Positions 16,804 to 27,602 are shown, numbered from the stretch's first letter. The stretch: DNA of 64,000 bases from Kosakonia arachidis (GCF_900116535.1 NZ_FPAU01000001.1:697687-761686); one strand, 5' to 3'. Translations and numbers: made by a program. Notes: generated from the letters alone by a model not told the origin.

Positions 16804-17757
16804 ATGAGTACACTGGAGCCGCCGGCCCGCGTTGAAAAAGTGGGCGGTTTAAGACTGTGGCTGGCGAGTATGCAGATGCGCCACGGGCGCAAGCTGGTGA
16901 TTGCACTGCCTTATATCTGGCTGATTTTGCTGTTTCTACTGCCGTTTTTGATTGTCTTCAAAATCAGTCTTGCGGAAATGGCGCGCCAAATCCCGCCGTA
17001 TACCGATCTGATTGAGTGGGCCGACAGCCAGCTTACGGTCACGCTGAATATCGGCAATTTCCTGCAATTGACCGACGATCCGCTCTATATCGAGGCGTAC
17101 CTGCAATCGCTGGAAGTGGCGGCGATTTCCACGCTGTGCTGTCTGCTGCTTGGCTATCCGCTGGCCTGGGCGGTGGCGCACAGTAAGCCGTCAACACGCA
17201 ATATACTGCTGTTGCTGGTGATCCTGCCGTCGTGGACGTCGTTCCTGATCCGCGTGTATGCGTGGATGGGTATTTTGAAGAGCAATGGCGTGCTGAATAA
17301 CGTTCTGATGTGGCTGGGCGTTATCGATCAGCCGCTGAACATTCTGCACACCAACCTGGCAGTCTATATTGGCATCGTTTACGCCTATCTGCCGTTTATG
17401 GTGTTGCCGATTTATACCGCGTTGACGCGTATCGACTATTCACTGGTAGAAGCTTCGCTGGATCTCGGCGCGCGGCCGCTGAAAACCTTCTTCAGCGTGA
17501 TTGTGCCACTGACCAAAGGCGGGATTATCGCCGGGTCGATGCTGGTGTTTATCCCGGCGGTAGGTGAGTTTGTGATCCCGGAACTGCTTGGTGGCCCGGA
17601 CAGCATCATGATTGGGCGCGTGCTGTGGCAGGAGTTCTTTAATAACCGCGACTGGCCAGTGGCCTCTGCGGTCGCGGTGATCATGCTGTTGTTGCTGATT
17701 GTACCGATCATGTGGTTCCACAAACATCAGCAGAAACAGGCGGGGGATCACGCATGA
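16804..17757 (+). CDS. potH: Putrescine ABC transporter permease PotH
   Basis: 317-residue permease, the same length as E. coli PotH, with six membrane helices and the EAA motif EASLDLGARPLKTFFSVIVP that contacts PotG. The ATG at 16804 is preferred over the GTG directly before it. It follows potG by 9 bases and its stop overlaps the potI start (ATGA). Confidence 0.96.
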   Translation: MSTLEPPARVEKVGGLRLWLASMQMRHGRKLVIALPYIWLILLFLLPFLIVFKISLAEMARQIPPYTDLIEWADSQLTVTLNIGNFLQLTDDPLYIEAYLQSLEVAAISTLCCLLLGYPLAWAVAHSKPSTRNILLLLVILPSWTSFLIRVYAWMGILKSNGVLNNVLMWLGVIDQPLNILHTNLAVYIGIVYAYLPFMVLPIYTALTRIDYSLVEASLDLGARPLKTFFSVIVPLTKGGIIAGSMLVFIPAVGEFVIPELLGGPDSIMIGRVLWQEFFNNRDWPVASAVAVIMLLLLIVPIMWFHKHQQKQAGDHA

Positions 17758-18608
17758 ACAACTTACCGGTAGTGCGATCACCATGGCGCATCCTGATCCT
17801 GGTGCTTGGATTCTCATTCCTGTATGCGCCGATGCTGATGCTGGTGATCTACTCGTTCAACAGTTCGAAGCTGGTAACGGTATGGGCGGGCTGGTCAACG
17901 CGCTGGTACGGTGAACTGTTCCACGATGATGCGATGATGAGTGCGGTGGGTTTAAGCCTGACCATTGCCGCCTGTGCTGCAACGATGGCGGCGATCCTCG
18001 GCACCATAGCTGCTGTCGTGATGGTGCGTTTTGGCCATTTCCGTGGCTCCAACGGGTTCGCCTTTATGATTACCGCGCCGCTAGTAATGCCGGATGTGAT
18101 TACCGGCTTGTCGCTGTTGCTGCTGTTTGTGGCACTCGGGCATGCGATTGGCTGGCCTTCGGATCGCGGGATGTTAACCATCTGGCTGGCGCACGTCACG
18201 TTTTGTACCGCTTATGTGGCGGTGGTGATCTCCTCTCGCCTGCGTGAACTCGATCGCTCGATTGAAGAGGCAGCAATGGACCTGGGCGCAACGCCGCTGA
18301 AAGTTTTCTTTGTCATTACGCTGCCGATGATCATGCCCGCGGTGATTTCCGGCTGGCTGCTGGCCTTTACGCTGTCGCTGGATGATCTGGTGATCGCCAG
18401 CTTTGTCTCCGGGCCGGGCGCGACCACGCTGCCCATGCTGGTCTTCTCCAGCGTACGTATGGGGGTAAACCCGGAAATCAACGCGCTGGCGACGCTGATC
18501 CTTGGCGTGGTTGGAATTGTTGGTTTAATCGCCTGGTATCTGATGGCGCGCACGGAAAAACAGCGGGTTCGTGATATCCAACGTGCAAGACAAGATCATT
18601 CTCATTAA
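17754..18608 (+). CDS. potI: Putrescine ABC transporter permease PotI
   Basis: 284 residues (E. coli PotI 281). It is a second permease with six membrane helices and the EAA loop EEAAMDLGATPLKVFFVITLP; FTLSLDDLVIASFVSGPG is conserved in polyamine permeases. It pairs with PotH to form the channel and is translationally coupled to potH by a 4-base overlap. Confidence 0.96.
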   Translation: MNNLPVVRSPWRILILVLGFSFLYAPMLMLVIYSFNSSKLVTVWAGWSTRWYGELFHDDAMMSAVGLSLTIAACAATMAAILGTIAAVVMVRFGHFRGSNGFAFMITAPLVMPDVITGLSLLLLFVALGHAIGWPSDRGMLTIWLAHVTFCTAYVAVVISSRLRELDRSIEEAAMDLGATPLKVFFVITLPMIMPAVISGWLLAFTLSLDDLVIASFVSGPGATTLPMLVFSSVRMGVNPEINALATLILGVVGIVGLIAWYLMARTEKQRVRDIQRARQDHSH

Positions 18609-18629
18609 AATCGGGAAATTGTGTCGCTG

Positions 18630-18656
18630 ATGCCGCGCTTGTCGCGGCATTTTTTC
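18630..18656 (+). terminator. Rho-independent terminator after potI
   Basis: ATGCCGCG / CGCGGCAT stem, 5-base loop, then TTTTTTC, 22 bases after the potI stop. Confidence 0.85.
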
Positions 18657-18673
18657 ACAGGGAAATCACAGGA

Positions 18674-19144
18674 TTGGGCTTCTTTAAGAAAACCACTCAT
18701 CACGCGAAACTGAATGTACCCGCGATAGTGCAGGTGGCCGCTATTGCCATCATCACCATTCGCTGTGTCGATGTGCTGATGGTGCTCAATGTACTGGGCG
18801 GGCGCGGTATTGTCGATTTTGTCCAGCGTAGCGCGCAGACCTGGGCGCTGACGCTGATTTTTCTTGGCAGCCTGTTGCTGGTATTTATCGAGATCCTCTG
18901 CGCGTTTTCGGTGGTGAAAGGACGCAACTGGGCGCGCTGGCTCTATCTTCTGACGCAGCTTGTGGCCACTGGCTATTTGTGGGCCGCCTCGCTCGGTTAT
19001 GGTTATCCGGAACTGTTCAGTATTGCTGGCGGATCGCGCCGGGAGATTTTCCGTTCGCTGATGCTGCAAAAACTGCCCGATATGCTGGTGTTGTTCCTGC
19101 TGTTTATCCCCACGCCCAGCCGACGCTTTTTCCGCCTGCAATAA
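18674..19144 (+). CDS. ybjO: Inner membrane protein YbjO
   Basis: 156-residue membrane protein with about four helices, resembling E. coli YbjO (162 aa) in [27 protein letters not shown] and LMLQKLPDM. The function is unknown. The TTG at 18674, with CAGGA just upstream, is the only start near the conserved GFFKKT N-terminus. It lies between potI and rlmC. Confidence 0.85.
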   Translation: MGFFKKTTHHAKLNVPAIVQVAAIAIITIRCVDVLMVLNVLGGRGIVDFVQRSAQTWALTLIFLGSLLLVFIEILCAFSVVKGRNWARWLYLLTQLVATGYLWAASLGYGYPELFSIAGGSRREIFRSLMLQKLPDMLVLFLLFIPTPSRRFFRLQ

Positions 19145-19185
19145 CGATGGTACAATCCCGGCCCCGCAAAATGAAAGGCTTTATT

Positions 19186-20313
19186 ATGCAGTGCGCTCTC
19201 TACGATGCAGGTCGCTGTCGCTCTTGTCAGTGGCTCGAACAACCGCTTGCTACCCAGCTTACCGCCAAGATGGACCATCTCCATCACCTGCTGGCGGGGG
19301 TGTCGGTAGCAGAGTGGCGCACGCCGGTGAGCGGCCCGGCGCAGGGGTTTCGCAATAAAGCCAAAATGGTGGTCAGTGGTAGCGTAGAAAAACCGTTGCT
19401 CGGTATGCTGCATCGCGACGGTACGCCGGAAGATCTCACGGATTGCCCGCTCTATCCTGACTCTTTTGCCCCGGTTTTTGCTGCGCTTAAACCCTTTATT
19501 GCCCGCGCGGGGTTAACGCCTTACAACGTGGCACGTAAGCGCGGCGAACTGAAATACCTGCTGCTGACCGAAAGCCAGCAGGAGGGTGGCATGATGCTGC
19601 GTTTTGTATTGCGTTCTGAAAGCAAGCTGGCGCAACTGCGCGCTGCACTGCCGTGGCTGCAGGCGCAATTACCGCAGCTGAAGATCATTTCGGTAAATAT
19701 CCAGCCGGTGCATATGGCGATCATGGAAGGGGAGACGGAGATTTTCCTCACCGAACAGCAGGCGCTGGCGGAAAATTTCAATGGTGTGCCACTATGGATC
19801 CGCCCGCAAAGCTTCTTTCAGACCAACCCGGTTGTCGCCAGCGCACTGTACGCCACCGCCCGTGAGTGGGTGCGCGCTTTACCGGTCACGCATATGTGGG
19901 ATCTGTTCTGCGGCGTCGGCGGTTTTGGTCTTCACTGCGCCACCCCTGAGATGCGGCTGACCGGCATCGAGATCGCCCCGGAAGCGATCGCCTGTGCAAC
20001 GCAGTCGGCGGAGGTGTTGGGGCTGCACAATCTGCATTTTCAGGCGCTCGATTCCACGCAATTCGCTACTGCGCAACAGGATGTGCCGGATCTGGTGCTG
20101 GTTAACCCACCGCGACGCGGCATCGGGGCGGAATTATGTGACTACTTAAGCCGTATGGCGCCGCCTTTTATCGTCTATTCAAGCTGTAATGCACAATCGA
20201 TGGCGAAGGATATTCAACAACTTCCGGGCTACCGCATCGAACGCGTGCAACTGTTTGATATGTTTCCGCATACCGCGCATTACGAGGTATTGACGCTGTT
20301 GGTTAAGCAATAA
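19186..20313 (+). CDS. rlmC: 23S rRNA (uracil-747-C5)-methyltransferase
   Basis: 375 residues, as in E. coli RlmC (RumB). The N-terminal cysteines ([16 protein letters not shown] and DCPLYP) bind a 4Fe-4S cluster; [15 protein letters not shown] binds SAM; NPPRRG and the catalytic Cys in [12 protein letters not shown] complete the m5U methyltransferase motifs. It methylates U747 of 23S rRNA. A longer open frame upstream overlaps ybjO and is not conserved. Its original terminator has been split by the yag-type insertion just downstream. Confidence 0.96.
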   Translation: MQCALYDAGRCRSCQWLEQPLATQLTAKMDHLHHLLAGVSVAEWRTPVSGPAQGFRNKAKMVVSGSVEKPLLGMLHRDGTPEDLTDCPLYPDSFAPVFAALKPFIARAGLTPYNVARKRGELKYLLLTESQQEGGMMLRFVLRSESKLAQLRAALPWLQAQLPQLKIISVNIQPVHMAIMEGETEIFLTEQQALAENFNGVPLWIRPQSFFQTNPVVASALYATAREWVRALPVTHMWDLFCGVGGFGLHCATPEMRLTGIEIAPEAIACATQSAEVLGLHNLHFQALDSTQFATAQQDVPDLVLVNPPRRGIGAELCDYLSRMAPPFIVYSSCNAQSMAKDIQQLPGYRIERVQLFDMFPHTAHYEVLTLLVKQ

Positions 20314-20315
20314 AA

Positions 20316-20327
20316 AAGCCGCGCAAG
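20316..20327. repeat. Left copy of 12-bp terminator repeat flanking the yag-type island
   Basis: AAGCCGCGCAAG, identical to 27604-27615. This copy keeps the A-run on its left (AAAAAA) but has lost the normal right arm (GTGGTTT instead of GCGGCTTTTTT). The rest of 20328-20600 is non-coding, with no gene seen. Confidence 0.6.
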
Positions 20328-20600
20328 TGGTTTCAGACTGCTGATAAAGTCCAGGCCGTGAGGTCAGGACTTTATCTAATATCCTCATGCAGGTAGATCC
20401 TGAAAAAATATTATGTCAGCTAACCAGCATCTACCGAAGTAGGTTGCTGGGTTACTGGTATGGATTTTCTGGGGATCCCTCAGCCCCAGTGGAGAGGGAA
20501 GTGGGGACAATATGTGATCGCGGTTAAATTTCCCACACTCCCTCGTCACATCCCATTTACCTGCGCCTTTCCTGCGGCATAGTATGGTTATAAAATTAAT

Positions 20601-20624
20601 GAACACTGTTCTATAATGTAGAAC
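20601..20624. promoter_or_regulatory. Candidate XynR operator ahead of yagE
   Basis: Two overlapping perfect palindromes share a half-site: GAAC-ACT-GTTC (20601-20611) and GTTCTA-TAATG-TAGAAC (20608-20624). They lie 25 bases before yagE. In E. coli the IclR-type regulator XynR controls the yagE promoter. This arrangement fits an IclR operator, but assignment is inference. Confidence 0.5.
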
Positions 20625-20648
20625 AAAATGATTCAACCAGGAGATCTC

Positions 20649-21557
20649 ATGTCGCAGCGTGCGTTATTCACGGGAATCATTCCCCCTGTCTCCACCATCT
20701 TTACCGCTGAAGGTCAGCTTGATAAGCAAGGCACCGCCGCGCTGATTGACGATCTTATCCAGGCGGGCGTCGACGGCCTGTTTTTTCTGGGCAGCGGCGG
20801 CGAATTCTCCCAGCTAAACGCCGAAGAGCGTAAAGCGATTGCCCGATTTGCGATCGACCATGTCGATCGTCGTGTGCCCGTACTGATTGGCACCGGCAGC
20901 ACCAACGCCAGGGAAACCATTGAACTCAGCCAGCACGCGCAGCAGAGCGGCGCTGACGGCATCGTGGTGATCAACCCGTACTACTGGAAAGTGTCGGAAG
21001 CGAACCTAATCCATTACTTTGAACAGGTAGCCGACAGCGTCACGCTGCCGGTTGTGCTCTATAACTTCCCGGCGCTGACTGGCCAGGATCTGACCCCTGA
21101 GCTGGTCAAAACCCTGGCTGATTCGCGAAGCAATATTGTCGGCATTAAAGACACGATTGATTCCGTCGGCCATCTACGCAGCATGATCCTCACCGTCAAA
21201 ACGGCACATCCGCATTTCTCGGTGCTGTGTGGCTATGACGATCATCTCTTTAATACGCTGCTGCTCGGCGGCGATGGGGCGATCTCCGCCAGCGGTAACT
21301 TTGCTCCGCAGGTGTCGGTCAATCTACTGAAAGCGTACCGTGAGAACGACGTGGCTCAAGCAGCGAAGTATCATCAGACTCTGCTGCAAATCCCGCAGAT
21401 ATATCAGCTCGATACGCCGTTTGTGAACGTGATAAAAGAGGCGATTGTGCTCTGCGGGCGTCCGATCTCCACGCATGTGCTGCCACCTGCTTCACCGTTG
21501 GACGAGCCGCGTAAAGCGCAACTGAAAACCTTGTTGCAACAGCTCAAGCTCTGCTGA
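20649..21557 (+). CDS. yagE: 2-keto-3-deoxy sugar acid aldolase, YagE family
   Basis: 302 residues, the same as E. coli YagE, in the DHDPS/NAL class I aldolase family. The Schiff-base Lys lies in [10 protein letters not shown] and the catalytic Tyr in [20 protein letters not shown] binds the carboxylate. E. coli YagE cleaves 2-keto-3-deoxygluconate and 2-keto-3-deoxyxylonate to pyruvate plus an aldehyde. The ATG at 20649 has AGGAGA five bases upstream. First gene of the island operon. Confidence 0.93.
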   Translation: MSQRALFTGIIPPVSTIFTAEGQLDKQGTAALIDDLIQAGVDGLFFLGSGGEFSQLNAEERKAIARFAIDHVDRRVPVLIGTGSTNARETIELSQHAQQSGADGIVVINPYYWKVSEANLIHYFEQVADSVTLPVVLYNFPALTGQDLTPELVKTLADSRSNIVGIKDTIDSVGHLRSMILTVKTAHPHFSVLCGYDDHLFNTLLLGGDGAISASGNFAPQVSVNLLKAYRENDVAQAAKYHQTLLQIPQIYQLDTPFVNVIKEAIVLCGRPISTHVLPPASPLDEPRKAQLKTLLQQLKLC

Positions 21558-21571
21558 GTCGGAAGACAACC

Positions 21572-23539
21572 ATGACTATTGAGAAGATTTACACCCCGCA
21601 GGATGATGCCTTTTATGCCGTCATCACCCATGCGGCGGGGCCGGAGGGCGCGTTGCCGCTGACCCCGCAAATGCTAATGGAATCCCCCAGCGGCAACCTG
21701 TTCGGCATGACGCAAAACGCCGGGATGGGCTGGGATGCGAACAAGCTGACTGGCAAAGAGGTGCTGATTATCGGCACCCAGGGTGGCATTCGCGCCGGGG
21801 ACGGGCGGCCTGTTGCGCTGGGCTATCACACCGGACACTGGGAAATTGGCATGCAGATGCAGGCGGCGGCGAAGGAGATCACGCGTAACGGCGGGATCCC
21901 GTTTGCGGCCTTCGTCAGCGATCCGTGCGACGGACGCTCTCAGGGCACGCACGGAATGTTCGACTCCCTACCGTACCGCAACGATGCGGCGATTGTGTTT
22001 CGTCGTCTGATCCGCTCGCTGCCAACGCGCCGGGCAGTCATTGGGGTAGCGACCTGCGATAAAGGGCTGCCTGCCACCATGATTGCGCTGGCCGCGATGC
22101 ATAACCTGCCGACCATTCTGGTGCCGGGCGGGGCAACTCTGCCGCCAACCGTAGGCGAAGATGCCGGAAAGGTGCAGACCATTGGCGCACGCTTTGCCAA
22201 CCATGAGCTGTCCCTGCAGGAGGCCGCCGAGCTGGGCTGTCGCGCTTGTGCATCTCCCGGCGGCGGCTGCCAGTTCCTCGGCACGGCGGGGACATCCCAG
22301 GTCGTCGCCGAAGCGCTGGGGCTGGCGCTGCCGCACTCCGCGCTGGCACCATCAGGGCAGGCCGTGTGGCTGGAAATCGCCCGCCAGTCGGCGCGGGCGG
22401 TGAGCGAGCTGGATAACCGCGGGATTACCACGCAGGATATCCTGACCGATAAAGCCATCGAAAACGCGATGGTGATCCACGCGGCGTTTGGCGGTTCCAC
22501 CAACCTGCTGCTGCATATCCCGGCCATTGCCTACGCGGCGGGCTGCACTATTCCTGATGTTGAACACTGGACGCGTATCAACCGTAAGGTTCCGCGTCTT
22601 GTCAGCGTGTTGCCAAACGGGCCGGACTACCATCCGACCGTGCGCGCCTTCCTTGCGGGTGGCGTGCCGGAGGTGATGCTCCATCTGCGCGCTCTCGGTC
22701 TGCTGCATGAAGATGCGATGACCGTCACCGGCCAGACGGTGGGGGAAAACCTCGACTGGTGGCAGGCGTCAGAGCGCCGGGCTCGTTTCCGCCAGTGCCT
22801 GCGCGAGCAGGATGGCGTGGATCCGGATGACGTGATCCTGCCACCTGCGCGCGCTAAAGCGAAGGGGCTGACCTCAACGGTGTGCTTCCCGACGGGCAAT
22901 ATCGCGCCGGAAGGTTCGGTTATCAAAGCCACGGCCATCGATCCCTCCGTGGTGGGTGAAGATGGGGTATACCGCCATACCGGCCGGGCGCGGGTGTTTA
23001 TCTCGGAAGCACAGGCGATTAAAGCCATCAAGCACGAAGAGATTACGCAGGGCGATATCATGGTGGTGATCGGCGGCGGTCCGTCCGGCACCGGCATGGA
23101 AGAGACCTACCAGTTGACTTCCGCACTGAAGCATATTTCGTGGGGTAAAACGGTGTCGCTTATCACCGATGCGCGCTTTTCGGGTGTATCGACGGGCGCC
23201 TGCTTCGGCCACGTGTCGCCAGAGGCACTGGCGGGCGGGCCCATTGGCAAGCTGCGCGACAACGACATCATTGAAATTGCGGTCGATCGCCTGACGTTGA
23301 CCGGAAGCGTCAACTTCATCGGCACGGCGGAAAAACCGCTGACGCCGGAAGAGGGGGCGCAGGCGCTGGCGGCGCGGGCAGTGCATCCACAGCTACATGC
23401 GCATGAGTTTTTACCGGATGATACTCGCCTGTGGGCAGCCCTGCAGTCAATAAGCGGTGGCACATGGAAAGGCTGTATTTATGATACCGATAAAATTATT
23501 GAGGTAATTAACGCCGGTAAGAAAGCGCTCGGCATTTAA
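21572..23539 (+). CDS. yagF: D-xylonate dehydratase, YagF family
   Basis: 655 residues, as in E. coli YagF, of the IlvD/Edd dehydratase family. Cysteine segments [21 protein letters not shown] and [15 protein letters not shown] fit Fe-S cluster ligation and Mg2+ binding; [18 protein letters not shown] is conserved near the C-terminus. It dehydrates D-xylonate to 2-keto-3-deoxyxylonate, the YagE substrate. It follows yagE by 14 bases and is likely co-transcribed. Confidence 0.93.
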   Translation: MTIEKIYTPQDDAFYAVITHAAGPEGALPLTPQMLMESPSGNLFGMTQNAGMGWDANKLTGKEVLIIGTQGGIRAGDGRPVALGYHTGHWEIGMQMQAAAKEITRNGGIPFAAFVSDPCDGRSQGTHGMFDSLPYRNDAAIVFRRLIRSLPTRRAVIGVATCDKGLPATMIALAAMHNLPTILVPGGATLPPTVGEDAGKVQTIGARFANHELSLQEAAELGCRACASPGGGCQFLGTAGTSQVVAEALGLALPHSALAPSGQAVWLEIARQSARAVSELDNRGITTQDILTDKAIENAMVIHAAFGGSTNLLLHIPAIAYAAGCTIPDVEHWTRINRKVPRLVSVLPNGPDYHPTVRAFLAGGVPEVMLHLRALGLLHEDAMTVTGQTVGENLDWWQASERRARFRQCLREQDGVDPDDVILPPARAKAKGLTSTVCFPTGNIAPEGSVIKATAIDPSVVGEDGVYRHTGRARVFISEAQAIKAIKHEEITQGDIMVVIGGGPSGTGMEETYQLTSALKHISWGKTVSLITDARFSGVSTGACFGHVSPEALAGGPIGKLRDNDIIEIAVDRLTLTGSVNFIGTAEKPLTPEEGAQALAARAVHPQLHAHEFLPDDTRLWAALQSISGGTWKGCIYDTDKIIEVINAGKKALGI

Positions 23540-23554
23540 TTATATTTAACGATT

Positions 23555-23592
23555 GTCGCCTATGGGAAATATCCCGTGGGCGGCTTTTGTTT
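23555..23592 (+). terminator. Probable terminator or attenuator between yagF and yagG
   Basis: GTCGCCTATGGGA / TCCCGTGGGCGGC stem with some mismatches, followed by TTTTGTTTTTATTTTTT. It suggests that yagG-yagH have partial or separate expression. The remaining 160 bp to yagG are AT-rich and could hold a promoter. Confidence 0.5.
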
Positions 23593-23758
23593 TTATTTTT
23601 TATCAATTCAAACAACAAGTTACTATATATAGCGTGACATCACAAAAGCGAAATAACGTAATTCGGAAATAAGATACGGCCATTGCTGGTTAATTGAACA
23701 GCTCATTACACTCTATTAACACGATGTTGTGAAATCAGCATGCGAAAATAAAGGTACA

Positions 23759-25144
23759 ATGATTATGCAATTAACCATGAAAGATAAAATTGGCTACGGG
23801 CTGGGTGACACCGCCTGTGGATTTGTCTGGCAGGCTACCATGTTCCTGCTGGCCTATTTCTATACCGACGTATTTGGCCTGTCGGCGGGCATTATGGGGA
23901 CGCTGTTTTTGGTCTCCCGCGTGCTGGATGCGGTTACCGATCCGCTGATGGGGCTGCTGGTTGACCGTACCCGCACTCGTCACGGCCAGTTCCGCCCGTT
24001 CCTGCTATGGGGGGCGATCCCGTTTGGCATCGTCTGCGTGCTGACCTTTTACACGCCGGATTTCTCCGCGCAGGGCAAAATTATCTACGCCTGCGTGACC
24101 TACATTCTGCTGACACTGGTCTACACCTTCGTTAATGTCCCTTACTGCGCGATGCCGGGCGTGATCACCGCCGACCCAAAAGAGCGCCACGCCCTGCAGT
24201 CCTGGCGCTTTTTCCTCGCTGCGGCGGGATCGCTTGCCATCAGCGGCGTCGCACTGCCGCTGGTGAGCATCATCGGTAAAGGCAACGAACAGATCGGGTA
24301 CTTTGGTGCCATGTGCGTGCTGGGGCTGAGCGGCGTGGTGCTGCTGTATGTCTGCTTCTTCACCACCAAAGAGCGCTACACCTTTGAGGTGCAACCCGGT
24401 TCGTCGGTCTCTAAAGATCTCAAACTGCTGCTGGGCAACAGCCAGTGGCGGATCATGTGCGCATTCAAGATGATGGCGACCTGCTCCAACGTGGTTCGCG
24501 GCGGGGCGACGCTCTACTTCGTCAAGTACGTGATGGATCACCCGGAGATGGCGACGCAGTTTTTACTCTACGGCAGCATCGCCACCATGTTCGGCTCGCT
24601 CTGCTCCTCCCGCCTGCTGGGACGCTTTGACCGCGTGAAGGCATTCAAGTGGAACATTGTGATTTACTCGTTGATCAGCCTGCTTATTTTCTTCATCCCG
24701 GCTGAGTACATGGCCCTGATTTTCGCCCTCAACATTCTGTTCCTGTTTGTCTTTAACACCACCACGCCATTGCAGTGGCTGATGGCCTCAGACGTGGTGG
24801 ATTACGAAGAGAGCCGCAGCGGGCGCCGCCTCGATGGCCTGGTGTTCTCAACTTATCTGTTCAGCCTGAAGATTGGCCTGGCCATTGGTGGCGCGATTGT
24901 GGGCTGGATCCTTGCATACGTGAATTACTCCGCCGGTAGTGCCGTGCAGCCAGTCGAGGTGCTGACTACCATCAAAATTCTGTTCTGCGTGGTGCCCGTG
25001 GTGCTTTATGTAGGCATGTTCATCATGCTGTCGCTCTATAAGCTCAGCGACGCCCGTGTGGAGGCCATCAGCCAGCAGCTGATCAAGCATCGTGCAGCAC
25101 AAAGTGACGCCATACCCGCCGCTGCGACAGCCGCATCCCATTAA
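23759..25144 (+). CDS. yagG: GPH-family sugar:cation symporter YagG
   Basis: 461 residues (E. coli YagG 460), with 12 predicted membrane helices of the glycoside-pentoside-hexuronide family. MKDKIGYGLGDTACGFVWQ, RTRTRHGQFRPFLLWG and DVVDYEESRSGRRLDGLVFS are family motifs. It probably imports xylosides or xylo-oligosaccharides for YagH. Start choice is between ATG 23759 and ATG 23765; AAAGG lies upstream of both. Confidence 0.92.
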   Translation: MIMQLTMKDKIGYGLGDTACGFVWQATMFLLAYFYTDVFGLSAGIMGTLFLVSRVLDAVTDPLMGLLVDRTRTRHGQFRPFLLWGAIPFGIVCVLTFYTPDFSAQGKIIYACVTYILLTLVYTFVNVPYCAMPGVITADPKERHALQSWRFFLAAAGSLAISGVALPLVSIIGKGNEQIGYFGAMCVLGLSGVVLLYVCFFTTKERYTFEVQPGSSVSKDLKLLLGNSQWRIMCAFKMMATCSNVVRGGATLYFVKYVMDHPEMATQFLLYGSIATMFGSLCSSRLLGRFDRVKAFKWNIVIYSLISLLIFFIPAEYMALIFALNILFLFVFNTTTPLQWLMASDVVDYEESRSGRRLDGLVFSTYLFSLKIGLAIGGAIVGWILAYVNYSAGSAVQPVEVLTTIKILFCVVPVVLYVGMFIMLSLYKLSDARVEAISQQLIKHRAAQSDAIPAAATAASH

Positions 25145-25155
25145 CTGGAGGCAAC

Positions 25156-26775
25156 ATGACAACCATTACCAACCCGATCCTGACTGGTTTTAACCCGGAT
25201 CCGTCGTTGTGCCGTCAGGGCGAAGACTACTACATCGCCACCTCAACCTTCGAGTGGTTTCCCGGCGTGCGCATCTACCACTCCCGCGACTTAAACAACT
25301 GGTCGCTGGTCAGCACGCCACTGGACAGGGTGTCGATGCTGGACATGAAGGGCAACCCGGACTCTGGCGGCATTTGGGCACCGTGCCTGAGCTACGCCGA
25401 CGGGCAGTTCTGGCTGCTCTATACCGATGTGAAAATTGTCGATTCCCCGTGGAAGAACGGCCGCAACTTTCTCGTCACTGCGCCCTCCATTGAAGGGCCG
25501 TGGAGCGAGCCGACTCCGATGGGTAATGGCGGGTTCGATCCGTCTCTGTTCCACGATGACGATGGCCACAAATACTATCTCTATCGCCCGTGGGGGCCGC
25601 GCCACCACAGCAACCCTTACAACACCATTGTGATGCAGGAGTTTGACCCGCAGACCGGCACCCTCTCGCCTGCGCGTAAAACCCTGTTTACCGGCACAGC
25701 GCTCTGCTACACCGAAGGGGCGCACCTGTATCGCAAAGATGGCTGGTACTATTTGATGGTAGCCGAGGGGGGCACCAGCTATGAGCACGCGGTTGTGGTG
25801 TTGCGTTCAAAAAATATTGACGGGCCGTACGAGCTGCACCCGGACGTGACGATGATGACCAGTTGGCATCTGCCAGAAAACCCGCTGCAAAAAAGCGGGC
25901 ACGGCTCGCTGCTGCAAACCCACACCGGGGAGTGGTACATGGCCTACCTCACCAGCCGACCGCTGCGTCTGCCCGGCATACCGCTGCTGGCCTCTGGCGG
26001 GCGCGGCTACTGCCCGCTGGGGCGTGAGACCGGCATCGCGCGCATTGAGTGGCGCGACGGTTGGCCGTATGTTGAGGGCGGCAAACATGCCCAGGTCACC
26101 GTGCCTGGACTACCGGTGGCGGAAAGCCCGGTATCTGCCTCCGCCAACTGGCGGGATGATTTTGACGGCAGCACGCTCGACCCGGAGCTGCAGACATTAC
26201 GCATCCCGTTCGACGAAACTCTTGGCTCGCTCAGCGCGCGTGCGGGCTATTTACGGCTTTACGGCAACGACTCGCTCAACTCGACCTTCACCCAGTCGAC
26301 CGTGGCGCGCCGCTGGCAGCACTTCGCCTTTCAGGCAGAGACGCGGATGCAGTTCTCACCGGTTCACTTTCAGCAGAGCGCGGGGATGACCTGCTATTAC
26401 AACAGTAAAAACTGGAGCTACTGCTTTGTGGACTATGAGGAGGGGCAAGGCAGAACGATCAAGGTGATCCAGCTCGACCACAACGTACCGTCGTGGCCGC
26501 TGCACGAGCAGCCCATTCCGGTGCCGGAGAGCGCGGAGAGTATCTGGCTGCGCGTTGACGTGAATAAACTGGTCTATCGCTACAGCTATTCGTTCGACGG
26601 CGAGACGTGGTACACCGTGCCTGTCACCTATGAGGCGTGGAAACTGTCGGATGACTATATCGGCGGGCGCGGTTTCTTCACCGGCGCATTTGTGGGGCTG
26701 CACTGTGAGGACATCAGCGGTGACGGCTGCCACGCTGATTTTGACTACTTCACCTACGAACCGCTCGCGGAGTAA
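25156..26775 (+). CDS. yagH: Beta-xylosidase YagH (GH43)
   Basis: 539-residue glycoside hydrolase family 43 enzyme (E. coli YagH 536). The five-blade propeller carries the general base Asp in NPDPSLC (about residue 15), the pKa-modulating Asp in GGFDPSLF and the general acid Glu in YTEGAHLY. The C-terminal beta-sandwich (about 330-539) contains RDDFDG and GRGFFTGAFVGLH. No signal peptide, so it works in the cytoplasm on imported xylo-oligosaccharides and releases D-xylose. It follows yagG by 11 bases and converges with xynR. Confidence 0.94.
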   Translation: MTTITNPILTGFNPDPSLCRQGEDYYIATSTFEWFPGVRIYHSRDLNNWSLVSTPLDRVSMLDMKGNPDSGGIWAPCLSYADGQFWLLYTDVKIVDSPWKNGRNFLVTAPSIEGPWSEPTPMGNGGFDPSLFHDDDGHKYYLYRPWGPRHHSNPYNTIVMQEFDPQTGTLSPARKTLFTGTALCYTEGAHLYRKDGWYYLMVAEGGTSYEHAVVVLRSKNIDGPYELHPDVTMMTSWHLPENPLQKSGHGSLLQTHTGEWYMAYLTSRPLRLPGIPLLASGGRGYCPLGRETGIARIEWRDGWPYVEGGKHAQVTVPGLPVAESPVSASANWRDDFDGSTLDPELQTLRIPFDETLGSLSARAGYLRLYGNDSLNSTFTQSTVARRWQHFAFQAETRMQFSPVHFQQSAGMTCYYNSKNWSYCFVDYEEGQGRTIKVIQLDHNVPSWPLHEQPIPVPESAESIWLRVDVNKLVYRYSYSFDGETWYTVPVTYEAWKLSDDYIGGRGFFTGAFVGLHCEDISGDGCHADFDYFTYEPLAE

Positions 26776-26779
26776 CGGC

Positions 26780-27538
26780 TCAGGCCGGGTAACCCAGTGC
26801 GCGTGAGAGCTGGAGCCCGGCCTGCTGGAGCTGTTCGCGGAAGTTGGCCAGTTCGGCATCATCTACCCGCGAGGTCAGCGTCGACAGGCTCAACGCGGCA
26901 ATCACGCGGGACTCATGGTTCCACACAGGCACCGCAACGCAACGCACGCCCTGCTCGTTCTCTTCGCGGTCCAGGGCGTAACCCTGCTCGCGAGTCTGGG
27001 TCAACGCAGTCAGCAATGCTTCGCGGGAGGCGATCGTTGCAGGTGTAAAAGTCGTGTACTGATAGTCCTTAAGCAGAGCATTCAGTTCAACCTCGCCCAG
27101 CCAGGCAATCAACACCTTGCCGATGGCGGTGGCGTGCACCGGCAGGCGTCGACCAATGCGCGAATAGGCGATGGCGGCCAGCTTGCCTTCAATCTTCTCG
27201 ATATAGACCCCTTCGCGACCGTCCAGGATGCCCAGATGGGTGGTCTGCCCGGTACGCTGTGACAGCTCCGTCAGCCAGACTTTCGCCTTTTGACGAATAT
27301 CCATTGAACTCACCACAAAGTGGCCGCGCTCGACCAGCTTCATGCCGAGACGATATTTGCCGTTCTCCGGGTTCTGATCAATATAGCCGTGAAGCTGTAG
27401 GGTTTTCAGCAGCGAGTGGAGGGTACTTTTGCTCAGCCCCATCAGTTTGCTGATGTCGGTGATCTTAAGCTCTGTGGCCTGCTCGTTAAACAGGTCGAGG
27501 ATCTGCAACGCACGTTCAACAGACTGAATAATCGGCAT
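26780..27538 (-). CDS. xynR: IclR-family regulator XynR (YagI)
   Basis: 252 residues, identical in length to E. coli XynR. An N-terminal winged HTH (residues about 5-65, with ITDISKLMGLSKSTLHSLLK) is followed by the IclR effector domain (RRLPVHATAIGKVLIAW, GVRCVAVPVWNHE). XynR represses the yag xylan/xylonate genes in E. coli. The ATG at 27538 gives the family start MPIIQSVERALQIL; the frame is open to 27601 without conservation. It is convergent with yagH, with only 4 bases between. Confidence 0.94.
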   Translation of the reverse strand: MPIIQSVERALQILDLFNEQATELKITDISKLMGLSKSTLHSLLKTLQLHGYIDQNPENGKYRLGMKLVERGHFVVSSMDIRQKAKVWLTELSQRTGQTTHLGILDGREGVYIEKIEGKLAAIAYSRIGRRLPVHATAIGKVLIAWLGEVELNALLKDYQYTTFTPATIASREALLTALTQTREQGYALDREENEQGVRCVAVPVWNHESRVIAALSLSTLTSRVDDAELANFREQLQQAGLQLSRALGYPA

Positions 27539-27602
27539 AATGCTGACATGTCCACGCTGGAATGAAGGCGAAAACGTACCTTTTTCAGGATGAAAAATCA
27601 AT

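Noticed and set aside
23640-23745. Possible CRP site ahead of yagG (TTGTGAAATCAGCATGCG and GTGACATCACA)
   Set aside because: One lacks the right half-site and the other has the wrong spacing.
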